A stretch of DNA of 64,000 nucleotides from Bermanella sp. WJH001 (GTDB lineage: Bacteria > Pseudomonadota > Gammaproteobacteria > Pseudomonadales > Oceanobacteraceae): the NCBI RefSeq assembly GCF_030070105.1, contig NZ_JASJOO010000003.1, positions 1,163,155-1,227,154 of the forward strand, read 5' to 3'. This document shows positions 26,945 to 36,883 of this stretch, in pieces. Position 1 is the first letter of the stretch; each line of letters begins with the position of its first letter. The position numbers were made by a program, and so were the translations under genes. The notes under the pieces are model-generated. The model did not search any database and was not told the origin of the DNA. It saw only the letters and a list, made by a program, of their open reading frames with translations.

Positions 26945-26980
26945 ACCTGTATACTCATACATGTGTTTATTTATACAGTA
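26945..26980 (-). promoter_or_regulatory. Two overlapping LexA-box-like sites upstream of recN
   Basis: Box 1 (26961-26980) matches the 20-bp consensus TACTGTATATATATACAGTA at 15 positions and contains an intact TATACAGTA half. Box 2 (26945-26964) has CTGTATA and ATACA and matches at 12. RecN is a classical multi-box SOS gene. Assignment is by eye. Confidence 0.55.
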
Positions 26981-27000
26981 AAATTTGTGTTTGTAAAGTT

Positions 27001-27028
27001 CTTGAAACTGTTTTTTCCATCCCCATAT
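27001..27028 (+). promoter_or_regulatory. Sigma-32 heat-shock promoter of grpE
   Basis: CTTGAAA (27001-27007), a 13-bp spacer and CCCCATAT (27021-27028) reproduce the RpoH consensus nearly exactly, 45 bp before the grpE start. Confidence 0.85.
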
Positions 27029-27072
27029 AGGGCATACATTATTTTTTATAGATCTGTGTTTTGGAGAGACGA

Positions 27073-27645
27073 ATGTCTGATCAGGAAAACATCACTCCCG
27101 AGGTGGAAAACGAAGAACAGTTGGCGCAAGAGCAAGTTGACGCCCAAGCAACAACAGAAGAAGCCGCTGATGACCTAGTGGCTCAGCTACAAAATGAAGT
27201 GGCTCAGTTAAAAGAAGAGGTGCTGCGAGCACAAGCGGAAACTCAAAACGTGCGCCGCCGTGCTGAAGCGGATGTCGAAAAAGCGCATAAGTTCAGTACC
27301 GAGAAGTTTGCACGTGAATTACTAAACGTTGTGGATAACCTTGATCGTGCCATGGCCATGAGCCCTGACGATGAAGTGGTGAAGCCTTTCCTTGAAGGCA
27401 TCGAAATGACCCACAAAAGCTTTACCGATACGTTAGCCAAATTCAGCGTTGAAGCCATTAACCCAGAAGGGCATCCATTTGACCCAGAGCTGCATCAAGC
27501 CATTTCTATGGTTGATGCGCCAGATGCAGAGCCAAACACCGTGCTTAACGTGGTGCAAAAAGGGTATACCAACCATGGTCGTTTATTGCGCCCAGCCATG
27601 GTGGTGGTATCAAAAGCAGCACCCAAAGTAGATGAACAAGCTTAA
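27073..27645 (+). CDS. grpE: Nucleotide exchange factor GrpE
   Basis: 190 aa from the ATG at 27073 (GGAGAG at 27063-27068). An acidic, Gln-rich N-terminus leads into a long coiled coil (LVAQLQNEVAQLKEEVLRAQ), then NVRRRAEADVEKAHKFSTEKFARELLNVVDNLDRAM and a C-terminal beta-domain (HPFDPELHQAISMV, VLNVVQKGYTNHGRLLRPAMVVVS). It promotes ADP release from DnaK. It lies directly upstream of dnaK and carries its own heat-shock promoter. Confidence 0.97.
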   Translation: MSDQENITPEVENEEQLAQEQVDAQATTEEAADDLVAQLQNEVAQLKEEVLRAQAETQNVRRRAEADVEKAHKFSTEKFARELLNVVDNLDRAMAMSPDDEVVKPFLEGIEMTHKSFTDTLAKFSVEAINPEGHPFDPELHQAISMVDAPDAEPNTVLNVVQKGYTNHGRLLRPAMVVVSKAAPKVDEQA

Positions 27646-27664
27646 TATTTTTTAACCTTTAAGC

Positions 27665-27693
27665 CTTGAAATAAAAATAGCCATACCCACATT
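27665..27693 (+). promoter_or_regulatory. Candidate sigma-32 promoter of dnaK
   Basis: CTTGAAA (27665-27671), a 14-bp spacer and CCCACATT (27686-27693). It lies in the grpE-dnaK gap, 79 bp before the dnaK ATG. Confidence 0.7.
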
Positions 27694-27771
27694 AGGGTTA
27701 AGCAAACGATTAACGCTCACTGAGCAACGAATAGAGCCAGCGCTCTTACGAATTAAGATTGGAGAAATATT

Positions 27772-29691
<1,920 letters not shown>

Positions 29692-29698
29692 TAAACGC

Positions 29699-29759
29699 TA
29701 GATGGGAGGACGGGAGACGTGAAGGAATTTGCGCCTCCCGTTCTTGCGTCTCACATCTA
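29699..29759 (+). other. Two-helix stem-loop in the dnaK-dnaJ gap
   Basis: Inner helix ACGGGAG (29710-29716) with CTCCCGT (29735-29741). Outer helix GATGGGAG (29701-29708) with CTCACATC (29750-29757) has one mismatch. It lies immediately before the dnaJ ribosome binding site and may partially terminate, process or gate the message. Confidence 0.55.
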
Positions 29760-29770
29760 ACGGAATAACT

Positions 29771-30895
29771 ATGTCAAAACGTGATTTTTACGAAATACTA
29801 GGTGTCGATAAAGGCGCGGACGCAAAAGAAGTTAAGCGTGCGTACCGTAAACTCGCCATGAAATATCACCCGGACAGAAACCCGGACGATAAAGACGCCG
29901 ATGCAAAATTTAAAGAAGCCACCGAAGCTTACGAAATATTAAGCGATCAACAAAAACGTGCGGCTTACGATCAATACGGCCATGCCGGTGTTGATGGCTC
30001 AGCAGGTCAAGGTGGCTTTGGCGGCGGCAGTGGCAACTTCAGCGATATCTTCGGCGATGTGTTCGGCGATATTTTTGGTGGAGGCGGCGGTGGTCGTGGT
30101 GGTCGTAATGGCCCGCAACGTGGCAGCGACTTAAAATACAATCTTGAATTAACACTTGAGCAAGCTGTAAAAGGCGCTGAAGTGAAAATTCGAGTACCCA
30201 CTTTAGTCAACTGCGATACCTGTGATGGTTCGGGTGCTAAAGATGGCTCAACACCAACGACCTGTAATACCTGTCATGGTCAAGGCCAGGTTCGCATGCA
30301 GCAGGGTTTCTTCTCTGTGCAGCAAGCGTGTCCGACCTGTCGTGGTCAAGGTACCATCATCAAAGACCCATGTGGTTCTTGTCATGGTCAAGGTGTTAAA
30401 GAAGAGACTAAAACCCTAAACGTTAAAGTGCCAGCCGGTGTTGATAACGGCGACCGTATTCGTTTAAGTGGTGAAGGTGAAGCGGGAACACGCGGCGGCC
30501 CAGCTGGCGACCTATATGTTGAAACACATATTAAAGCGCACTCTATTTTTGAGCGTGATGGTCGTAACTTATATTGCGACGTGCCAATTAGCATTGCCGA
30601 TGCCGCCCTTGGTGGTGAAATCGAAGTACCAACGCTAGATGGTCGTGTGAATCTTAAGATTCCAGCGGAAACCCAAAGCGGTAAGCTTTTCCGTTTACGT
30701 GGTAAAGGTGTGGTGCCTGTTCGTGGTGGTGCAACCGGCGACTTGTTATGTCGCGTGATGGTCGAAACCCCAGTGAAACTAACCGAACATCAGAAGAAGA
30801 TTTTGAAAGAGTTCCAAGCCAGTTTGAAAGGTGGTGACAAACACTCGCCAAAAAAGAAGACATGGTTTGATAACGTGAAAACCTTCTTCGAGTAG
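29771..30895 (+). CDS. dnaJ: Chaperone protein DnaJ (Hsp40)
   Basis: 374 aa from the ATG at 29771 ([12 protein letters not shown]). The J-domain contains KYHPDRN with the HPD motif. A Gly-rich linker ([21 protein letters not shown]) follows. Four zinc-binding CxxCxGxG repeats are intact ([32 protein letters not shown]). It stimulates the DnaK ATPase and presents substrates. It is the last gene of the heat-shock cluster and is followed by a terminator. Confidence 0.98.
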   Translation: MSKRDFYEILGVDKGADAKEVKRAYRKLAMKYHPDRNPDDKDADAKFKEATEAYEILSDQQKRAAYDQYGHAGVDGSAGQGGFGGGSGNFSDIFGDVFGDIFGGGGGGRGGRNGPQRGSDLKYNLELTLEQAVKGAEVKIRVPTLVNCDTCDGSGAKDGSTPTTCNTCHGQGQVRMQQGFFSVQQACPTCRGQGTIIKDPCGSCHGQGVKEETKTLNVKVPAGVDNGDRIRLSGEGEAGTRGGPAGDLYVETHIKAHSIFERDGRNLYCDVPISIADAALGGEIEVPTLDGRVNLKIPAETQSGKLFRLRGKGVVPVRGGATGDLLCRVMVETPVKLTEHQKKILKEFQASLKGGDKHSPKKKTWFDNVKTFFE

Positions 30896-30916
30896 CGTTA
30901 GAACCTGTCCCCATCT

Positions 30917-30949
30917 AAAGCCTCAATGTGAAAGCATTGGGGCTTTTTT
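30917..30949 (+). terminator. Intrinsic terminator of dnaJ
   Basis: AAAGCCTCAATG pairs with CATTGGGGCTTT around a 6-nt loop and is followed by Ts. Confidence 0.8.
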
Positions 30950-30967
30950 ATTGTTGGATCGAGCTGT

Positions 30968-31084
30968 TTAAGACGGCTTGGCATGAGTCCAACGGAGGGC
31001 GAACCTCATCAAGACTTATCGGGCAATGCTGGGTTACGACGTTCGCAGGCTCACATCTAACCCAGCCTACTAGGGCCGTCTTTA
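30968..31084. repeat. Nested palindromic element between dnaJ and dapB
   Basis: Outer arms AAGACGGC (30970-30977) and GCCGTCTT (31075-31082) enclose an inner inverted repeat GCTGGGTTA (31028-31036)/TAACCCAGC (31058-31066). The inner core TGGGTTA...TAACCCA recurs at 32887-32914, so this is a dispersed REP-like sequence. It fills most of the intergenic region. Confidence 0.55.
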
Positions 31085-31090
31085 GGTTAA

Positions 31091-31993
<903 letters not shown>

Positions 31994-32020
31994 TTTCTAA
32001 AACTTTTATATCTGTATTTA

Positions 32021-32055
32021 AAACCGAAGTTTCGTAAAAAGGCTTCGGTTTTTTT
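32021..32055 (+). terminator. Intrinsic terminator of dapB
   Basis: AAACCGAAG (32021-32029) pairs with CTTCGGTTT (32043-32051), followed by T5. Confidence 0.85.
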
Positions 32056-32097
32056 GTGCCTCACTGTTTAGTAACTTTTAATTGCCACACCTTGTGA

Positions 32098-32668
32098 GAG
32101 AGCGCATGCGCGCGACTCGTACAGGATTTTAATAAAATTAAAATTTTACCAACCCGCGCCCGCGGATGAATGGGTTGTGGTTTTTGAAAGGGCGCTTGAG
32201 TTATCGTGTTAAGTATCTAAATTCTTCACCATCATATAAGTATGACAATAATTAGTATGCTGGTATCGCGAGCAGTGCTCGACTCGTACAGATTTTTAAT
32301 AAAGTTAAAATTGTACGAACCCGCACCTGCGGGTGAATGGGTTGTAGCTTTTGAAAGGGCGCTTGAGTTGTCGTGTTAAGTATCTAAATTATTCACCATC
32401 ATTTCAGCATGACAATAATGAGTATTCTGGTATCGCGAGCAGGGCTCGACTCCTACAGGATTTTAATAAGGTTAAAATTGTAGGAACCCGCACCTGCGGG
32501 TGAATGGGTTGTAGTTTTGAACGGGTGATTGAGTTGTCGTGTTAAGTATCAAAATTATTCACCATCATTTCAGCATGACAATAATGAGAGCATTGCTATC
32601 GCGAGTAGGCTCGACTCCTACAGGGTTTTAATAAAATTAAAATTTTAGGAGCCCGCCCCTGCGGGTGA
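32098..32668. repeat. Four tandem ~167-bp REP-like structured repeats
   Basis: The landmark CGACTC occurs at 32113, 32280, 32447 and 32612 (spacings 167, 167, 165). Each unit carries three hairpins: CGAGCAnnGCTCG, an arm pair CTCSTACAG...TGTASGAA around an AT-rich loop, and CCCGCACCTGCGGGT. The spacer with TGTCGTGTTAAGTATC is also conserved. The fourth copy stops after the hairpins. The head resembles Pseudomonas REP sequences (ATCGCGAGCAGGCTCG...CTCCTACAGG). No ORF is conserved across units. Confidence 0.8.
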
Positions 32669-32699
32669 AAAAGTCTGAACGTGTTTCGTGAAAAATAAC

Positions 32700-32914
32700 C
32701 GTTCACACTGAGCGCGAGGAACGAGCTGTCGAAGTGTGGCTAACCCTTGAGTGGCGTGATACTCGATGCGAGGCTTAACCTCTCCTGAGCGTGTCGAAAG
32801 GTGCAGATCGGGTATTCTTTCTCCCACGCGCACAGCCTAGGTGGTATGAGTTATTTACCCACTTCTAACTTGGTGAACAAATAGGATGGGTTAGCGAGGC
32901 ACGAACGTAACCCA
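32700..32914. repeat. Dispersed imperfect palindromes in the dapB-carA island
   Basis: CACACT (32704-32709) with AGTGTG (32733-32738) encloses a GAGC/GCTGTC-rich loop. TGGGTTA (32887-32893) with TAACCCA (32908-32914) repeats the core of the element near 31040. Nothing coding is apparent between 32670 and 33087. Confidence 0.45.
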
Positions 32915-33087
32915 TAATTATTAATGTTAAACATGCCATTGGAGTGTTTTCTTATGGATGTTGGGTTGTTGCTAGCTGAGTCGTTGTTATTCATGGCTTG
33001 CTTGCTGCATAATTAGATAAGCCAAAGCTTGCAAGGTTGAGCTACCTTGCAAGGTAGGGAGGCTTGTAAGGTCTTATGATTAAAATG

Positions 33088-33514
33088 TTATGCAAATAAA
33101 GGCGGTGTATGAAATTACGCAGTAATAAATATGAAGCGTATTCGCTAAAAGAATTATACGAAGCAAGAAAGAATATCGATCGGCAGAAATATCCTAAACA
33201 CTATAAAGATATTGTCATGCAGATTGGCAAAAAGATGACTGAAAGTCAGAATTTTGAATGTGTAAAGTGTAAAAGTCATCGCTATGACCTTGGTGAACTA
33301 TATGCTCCGGGAGATTGGTTTTCAAAAATTTTTATTATTGATAGCGATAAATATGTCACCATTACTTGTAAGAATTGCAAGTATGTTGAGATGTATAAAG
33401 GCTCCGTTGGAGAGCTGTCTAATATATTAGACTTTTTGGTTAATTAGCATAACAAAAAAATTAATGATCGCCCTACGGGCTTGACCTCACTTCGTGAGGC
33501 CAATTATTTAGGCG
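33088..33514 (+). mobile_element. Integron-type gene cassette 1 (zinc-ribbon protein)
   Basis: It begins within GTTATGC (33087-33093) and ends at the G of the next GTT triplet (33514). The cassette's own R'' (GCATAAC, 33447-33453) is the exact reverse complement of its 5' boundary GTTATGC, as required of a cassette excised as a circle. One ORF fills the cassette and no promoter is obvious. Confidence 0.75.
33109..33447 (+). CDS. Zinc-ribbon protein (DUF2082-like), cassette-borne
   Basis: 112 aa. Two Cys pairs form a zinc ribbon: FECVKCKSHRYDLGELY and ITCKNCKYVEMYKG, about 40 residues apart. The F-x-C-x-x-C...Y-x-x-G-E...C-x-x-C-x-Y-x-E-x-Y pattern matches the nucleic-acid-binding zinc-ribbon family DUF2082. 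The N-terminal half is a charged helical extension. AAAGGCGG lies 4 nt upstream. The stop codon overlaps the attC R'' box, typical of cassette genes. Function unknown. Confidence 0.72.
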   Translation: MKLRSNKYEAYSLKELYEARKNIDRQKYPKHYKDIVMQIGKKMTESQNFECVKCKSHRYDLGELYAPGDWFSKIFIIDSDKYVTITCKNCKYVEMYKGSVGELSNILDFLVN

Positions 33515-33520
33515 TTATAT
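33447..33520 (+). repeat. attC recombination site of cassette 1
   Basis: GCATAAC (R'') at 33447-33453 and GCGTTAT with R' GTTATAT (33514-33520) bound a 74-bp imperfect palindrome with internal hairpins CCTCAC-TTC-GTGAGG and GCCC-tac-GGGC. The geometry matches integron 59-base elements. Confidence 0.72.
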
Positions 33521-34079
33521 CCAAGGAATTTTACTTTGACTCGACTAAATGAAACAGTAACTGGATTTTTGTGGGGCTTAGGATTTGCCATCTCAAGCGT
33601 GCTGGTTTATACCGCATTCCTAATGTATGCAAATGCAGGAATTGTTTATAAAAACCAAATGGTGATAGAGGGGCTTTATAAAGAAGATTTTGCAAGTTAC
33701 ACCAAACTTCTTGAGCCAGAGGTATTGAACTACGAAATCTCTGATGGTGCTATCTGGATTAATAGTCGTGCTAAAGAATCTTCGTCACACAGTTACCTAA
33801 AGGAGAGGGCTTTCCTACGTTTTACTTTATTGAATGAAAGCACAGAGGGTGTAAAGCCAAATTTAATTTCAGTATGCAGCCAAGAATTGGTGGCGGAACA
33901 TTCGGATGAAGAATGGTCTTATTACCAAACCAAATGCAGTATTGAACTAAACAACCCTAAAGATGTTAATCGAATTAAGGTTACCATTGCAGGGAAATGA
34001 CATAACAAAGCCATTAAGACTGGCCCACAAAAAAATACGTGGGCCGGACGGCATTTCATGCCGCATCTTATGGCAGGCG
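33515..34079 (+). mobile_element. Integron-type gene cassette 2 (membrane protein)
   Basis: It runs from the TT of GTTATAT (33514) to the G of GTTAAAA (34079). R'' ACATAAC (34000-34006) matches the complement of its 5' boundary at six of seven positions. It holds a single short gene in the same orientation as cassette 1. Confidence 0.7.
33536..34000 (+). CDS. Single-pass membrane protein, cassette-borne, unknown function
   Basis: 154 aa with a TTG start. AAGGA at 33523-33527 lies 8 nt upstream, which supports this start. The N-terminal segment GFLWGLGFAISSVLVYTAFLMYA is a membrane anchor or uncleaved signal. The rest is a soluble beta-rich domain with two Cys residues, SVCSQELVAEH and YYQTKCSIELN, possibly a disulphide. 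I recognise no family. The stop codon touches the attC R'' box, as in cassette 1. Confidence 0.6.
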   Translation: MTRLNETVTGFLWGLGFAISSVLVYTAFLMYANAGIVYKNQMVIEGLYKEDFASYTKLLEPEVLNYEISDGAIWINSRAKESSSHSYLKERAFLRFTLLNESTEGVKPNLISVCSQELVAEHSDEEWSYYQTKCSIELNNPKDVNRIKVTIAGK

Positions 34080-34085
34080 TTAAAA
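34000..34085 (+). repeat. attC recombination site of cassette 2
   Basis: ACATAAC...AAGCCA at the left, and TGGCAGGC joined to GTTAAAA (34079-34085) at the right. Inner hairpins are GGCCCAC/GTGGGCC and CGGCAT-ttc-ATGCCG. Length 86 bp. Confidence 0.72.
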
Positions 34086-34120
34086 TTTAATATTGGCTGT
34101 GAATTTTTCTACAGTCTCGT

Positions 34121-34163
34121 AAAAAAAACGCCAAAAACGTCACAGAGTCTTTGGTGTTTTTTT
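34121..34163. terminator. Hairpin between cassette 2 and the dehalogenase gene
   Basis: AAAACGCCAAA pairs with TTTGGTGTTTT (one G-T pair), with A- and T-tracts on both sides. It can terminate the convergent genes. Confidence 0.65.
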
Positions 34164-34180
34164 ATGTGTCTCGCTAAATA

Positions 34181-35074
34181 CTAAAGATAATTCGCAATCA
34201 AATCATTAATCGCCAACGCAAACTCCGCCCCAGAATCTTCTTGTAAAAAGTGTCCGCCTTTTAACGTTTTATGGGGCATGTTTTTACAACCAGGCACACG
34301 TGCATGAAATTGTTTATCAAAGCCACGCATAATCGGGTCGCCATTACTAAACAAGGTTAAAAATGGTTTTTCCCATTTTTCTAAAATATGCCATGCATCG
34401 CGGTTCGCTTGTGAGGCTGGATTATCCGGTGTGGTAGGCACTAAACGCGGAAAGGCGCGGGAACCCGCTTTGTATTTTGCTGATGGGAAGGGTGCATCAT
34501 AAGCACGGCGCTCACCCTTGCCAAAACTTTTAAATGAACCCGCTTCCACAATGCGCGCTATGGGAAACCAAGGGCTGTAGCGGGCAAACATTTGCCAAAT
34601 TTTAAATACGGTGGGCACCTTACCTGCATCACCTGTGGGTAACATGCCGTTACCTAATACAATTGCGCTAAAGCGACTGTCGTTTTCAGCGGCTAAACGC
34701 AAACCAATCAATGATCCCCAGTCTTGGCATACAAGCGTGATCTTGGTTAGCTGTAATTGATCAATAAAGCTTTGCATCCAGTCCATGTGTTTTTTGTAAG
34801 AATAATCATTGATGTTGGTAGGCTTGTCGGATTTACCAAAGCCAATTAAATCAGGTGCAATCACGCGATGGCCAGCAGCCACACAAACCGGAATCATGTG
34901 GCGATACAAATACGACCAGCTTGGCTCACCGTGCAGCATTAAAATCACGTTGCCATCTTTTGGCCCTTCATCAACGTAATGCATGCGCATGTCATCGACT
35001 TCAATATAGTTCGGTGCGAATGAATAGTTAGGTAGATTTTTAAAGCGTGCTTCTGGGGTGCGAATAACATTCAT
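34181..35074 (-). CDS. Haloalkane dehalogenase (alpha/beta hydrolase, HLD-I type)
   Basis: 297 aa. Hydrolytic cleavage of carbon-halogen bonds in haloalkanes. Close in layout to Xanthobacter DhlA: NVIRTPEARFKNLPNYSFAPNY at the N-terminus, oxyanion region LHGEPSWSYLYR, nucleophile elbow CQDWGS (Asp followed by the halide-binding Trp), IAPDLIGFGKSDKP, and the catalytic His in GGHFLQED. An acid candidate is SNGDPIMRG. The QDWG context separates it from epoxide hydrolases, though activity cannot be proven from sequence. It is preceded by a TetR gene on the same strand. Confidence 0.85.
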   Translation of the reverse strand: MNVIRTPEARFKNLPNYSFAPNYIEVDDMRMHYVDEGPKDGNVILMLHGEPSWSYLYRHMIPVCVAAGHRVIAPDLIGFGKSDKPTNINDYSYKKHMDWMQSFIDQLQLTKITLVCQDWGSLIGLRLAAENDSRFSAIVLGNGMLPTGDAGKVPTVFKIWQMFARYSPWFPIARIVEAGSFKSFGKGERRAYDAPFPSAKYKAGSRAFPRLVPTTPDNPASQANRDAWHILEKWEKPFLTLFSNGDPIMRGFDKQFHARVPGCKNMPHKTLKGGHFLQEDSGAEFALAINDLIANYL

Positions 35075-35099
35075 TTTATTTTTATTCTCTTGGTTTAAA

Positions 35100-35726
35100 T
35101 TAATAAGACAGTTTTAGTTGGGCAACAAACGCATCCACACTTGGCAGTAAAGTTTTTGTGTCTTTGATGTGTTTGGCGGTGATTAACAGGCCCGTCATAA
35201 AAATGTTTAGCTGCAATAACAGCGCTTTTATTTTTGCGGGTGTGACATCACCTTGAGATGATTTTTCATTAAGCAACACGGTTTTCACGGCGTGATTAAT
35301 ATAGCGATTGGCTTTATCAACTACCTTGTGGATAGGTGTATTGCCGCTGCCTAGCTCGTTAGTGGTGTTAATTAATAAACAGGCTTGATGAGCCACCGAT
35401 GATGGCAACTTATGCACGCTGGATGTGAGAAAAAAGTGTATGCGGACAAAACCGCTTTTATCCGTGCGGTCTTTTAAACACTCAGGTTCATCCGCTAACA
35501 AAATCTTATCCACACGGGGTTTAATGACCTGCAAAAAATAACGCTCAAGGGTGGCGGCGTATAAATCGTCTTTACCACCAAACTCGTTATACAAGGTGCC
35601 TGTGGTGAGATTTGCGGCTTTAGCCACGTCTCGGATGGATGTGCCTTGATACCCTTGGCGCCAGAATAGCTGGACAGCGGTATCAAGCAGGCTGGTCATA
35701 TCAAAGGTTTTCGGTCTGCCAGTCAT
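35100..35726 (-). CDS. TetR-family repressor of the dehalogenase operon
   Basis: 208 aa. N-terminal helix-turn-helix: LLDTAVQLFWRQGYQGTSIRDVAKAANLTTGTLYNEFGGKDDLYAATLERY. The C-terminal domain is variable and presumably binds an effector. It is the first gene of a two-gene minus-strand unit with the dehalogenase (25-bp gap). A 36-bp palindrome lies just upstream of its start, so autoregulation is likely. Confidence 0.88.
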   Translation of the reverse strand: MTGRPKTFDMTSLLDTAVQLFWRQGYQGTSIRDVAKAANLTTGTLYNEFGGKDDLYAATLERYFLQVIKPRVDKILLADEPECLKDRTDKSGFVRIHFFLTSSVHKLPSSVAHQACLLINTTNELGSGNTPIHKVVDKANRYINHAVKTVLLNEKSSQGDVTPAKIKALLLQLNIFMTGLLITAKHIKDTKTLLPSVDAFVAQLKLSY

Positions 35727-35747
35727 GTTAATGGTTCGCTGTTTATG

Positions 35748-35783
35748 TTTTAAAACACATGTTATATAACGTGTGTTTTAAAA
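35748..35783. promoter_or_regulatory. 36-bp palindromic operator upstream of tetR-dehalogenase
   Basis: TTTTAAAACACA (35748-35759) and TGTGTTTTAAAA (35772-35783) are exact complements around a core GTTATATAAC that is itself symmetric. It lies 22 bp before the TetR start. This is the expected place for a TetR operator. Confidence 0.8.
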
Positions 35784-35897
35784 GTGCAAGTTAAAGCTGT
35801 TTGGTCTTCTTTTGGAAATAAGCCTAAATAACGAAGAGGCGGGGGCAACCCTTTAATTTGACCGAGGAAACCGCAAATTCTTCACAAAAGTAGAAGT

Positions 35898-35936
35898 GGA
35901 TCCCCGATCAAAGCGCTTCGCGCGTCGGGGATGACA
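35898..35936. repeat. REP-like palindrome ATCCCCGA...TCGGGGAT
   Basis: ATCCCCGA (35900-35907) pairs with TCGGGGAT (35925-35932) around GCGC-ttc-GCGC. This is a dispersed element type common in bacterial intergenic DNA. The remainder of the 35784-36011 gap contains nothing recognisable. Confidence 0.6.
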
Positions 35937-36011
35937 GTTAAAGGTTGATGATTAATTAAATTTTATCTTGGGGCAGCAGTGGTGGGGCTGGTGCCCACAA
36001 ACTTACGGGGA

Positions 36012-36749
36012 TTAATCCACGTGAGCAATGTACACCGAGTTAGACGATTGCTCCCCAGTGTAGGGGTTATCAAAATACACCATGTGGGTTTCCACTTGTG
36101 GAAAGACGGCTTTTAGCACATTTACAAAGGTTTCATCCGGCGCTTCGTCTGACCATAATCCAAACACACCACCACTATGAATTTTGGCTTTCATGGCGTT
36201 TAAACTGTCTGTGGTATAAAAGCGGCTGTTTTCTGGGTTTAACCAATAGCTTGGGGTGTGGTCGATATCCAATAATACGGCATGTACTTTGTTGATGTCG
36301 GCATGGTCATCCACTTGAGTGCCATCAAAATTAGTATTGGCTGCGGTGGCAAATTCAAAAAAATCCCCTAACGCATAGCGGCAACGAGTGTCGTTTGTTA
36401 GCTCATTACCTAATGGCACCAAACCTTGTTCGTGCCAGCGAATCACGGGCGCCATCACATCCACGACACAAAGGGATTGGACGTTTTTAAAATCCAATGC
36501 CGCTTTTGCGGTATAACCCAAGCCTAAGCCACCTACCACCACATCTATGTTTGCATCGCCAAATTTGGCAAGGCCCAATTTAGAAAGCTCAACTTCGGCT
36601 TCGACAAATAAACTGGACATTAAAAATTCGTCGTTCATTTTTACTTCATAAAGTATTTTATGATTTAAGCGGGGCTCAGAGCGTTTGCGCAAACTAATGG
36701 CGCCGCGTGGGGTGACTTGGTAGTCGAGTTCTTCAAAAACAAAGGTCAT
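36012..36749 (-). CDS. Spermidine-synthase-like SAM-fold protein
   Basis: 245 aa. Rossmann motif VVVGGLGLGYTAKAAL (GGxGxG-type), VVDVMAPVIRWHEQGLV and HAVLLDIDHTPSYWL resemble aminopropyltransferases of the SpeE superfamily. The usual polyamine-binding D-Y/E-D pattern is not clear. It may be a methyltransferase or another nucleoside-binding enzyme. It is a single gene. The region between it and the NUDIX lipoprotein gene contains no recognisable site. Confidence 0.7.
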   Translation of the reverse strand: MTFVFEELDYQVTPRGAISLRKRSEPRLNHKILYEVKMNDEFLMSSLFVEAEVELSKLGLAKFGDANIDVVVGGLGLGYTAKAALDFKNVQSLCVVDVMAPVIRWHEQGLVPLGNELTNDTRCRYALGDFFEFATAANTNFDGTQVDDHADINKVHAVLLDIDHTPSYWLNPENSRFYTTDSLNAMKAKIHSGGVFGLWSDEAPDETFVNVLKAVFPQVETHMVYFDNPYTGEQSSNSVYIAHVD

Positions 36750-36883
36750 GGTTTGGGCCTATTAGAATGCTTGGCCATCATACGGGCAAAGGCTAGCAAG
36801 CGCGAGGCGACTTCGCTGTTATTTCAATGGGCGTTGTGTCACATTTGCCGGTTAAGGTATGGTTTTTTGTAAAGGGAATCACC

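Noticed and set aside
32098..32668. CRISPR array or tRNA cluster in the 167-bp repeats
   Set aside because: Unit length and conserved spacers exclude CRISPR. No cloverleaf can be drawn.
33963..34184. 73-codon ORF overlapping attC of cassette 2
   Set aside because: It crosses the recombination site and the following terminator hairpin and overlaps the cassette gene. It lacks a ribosome binding site.
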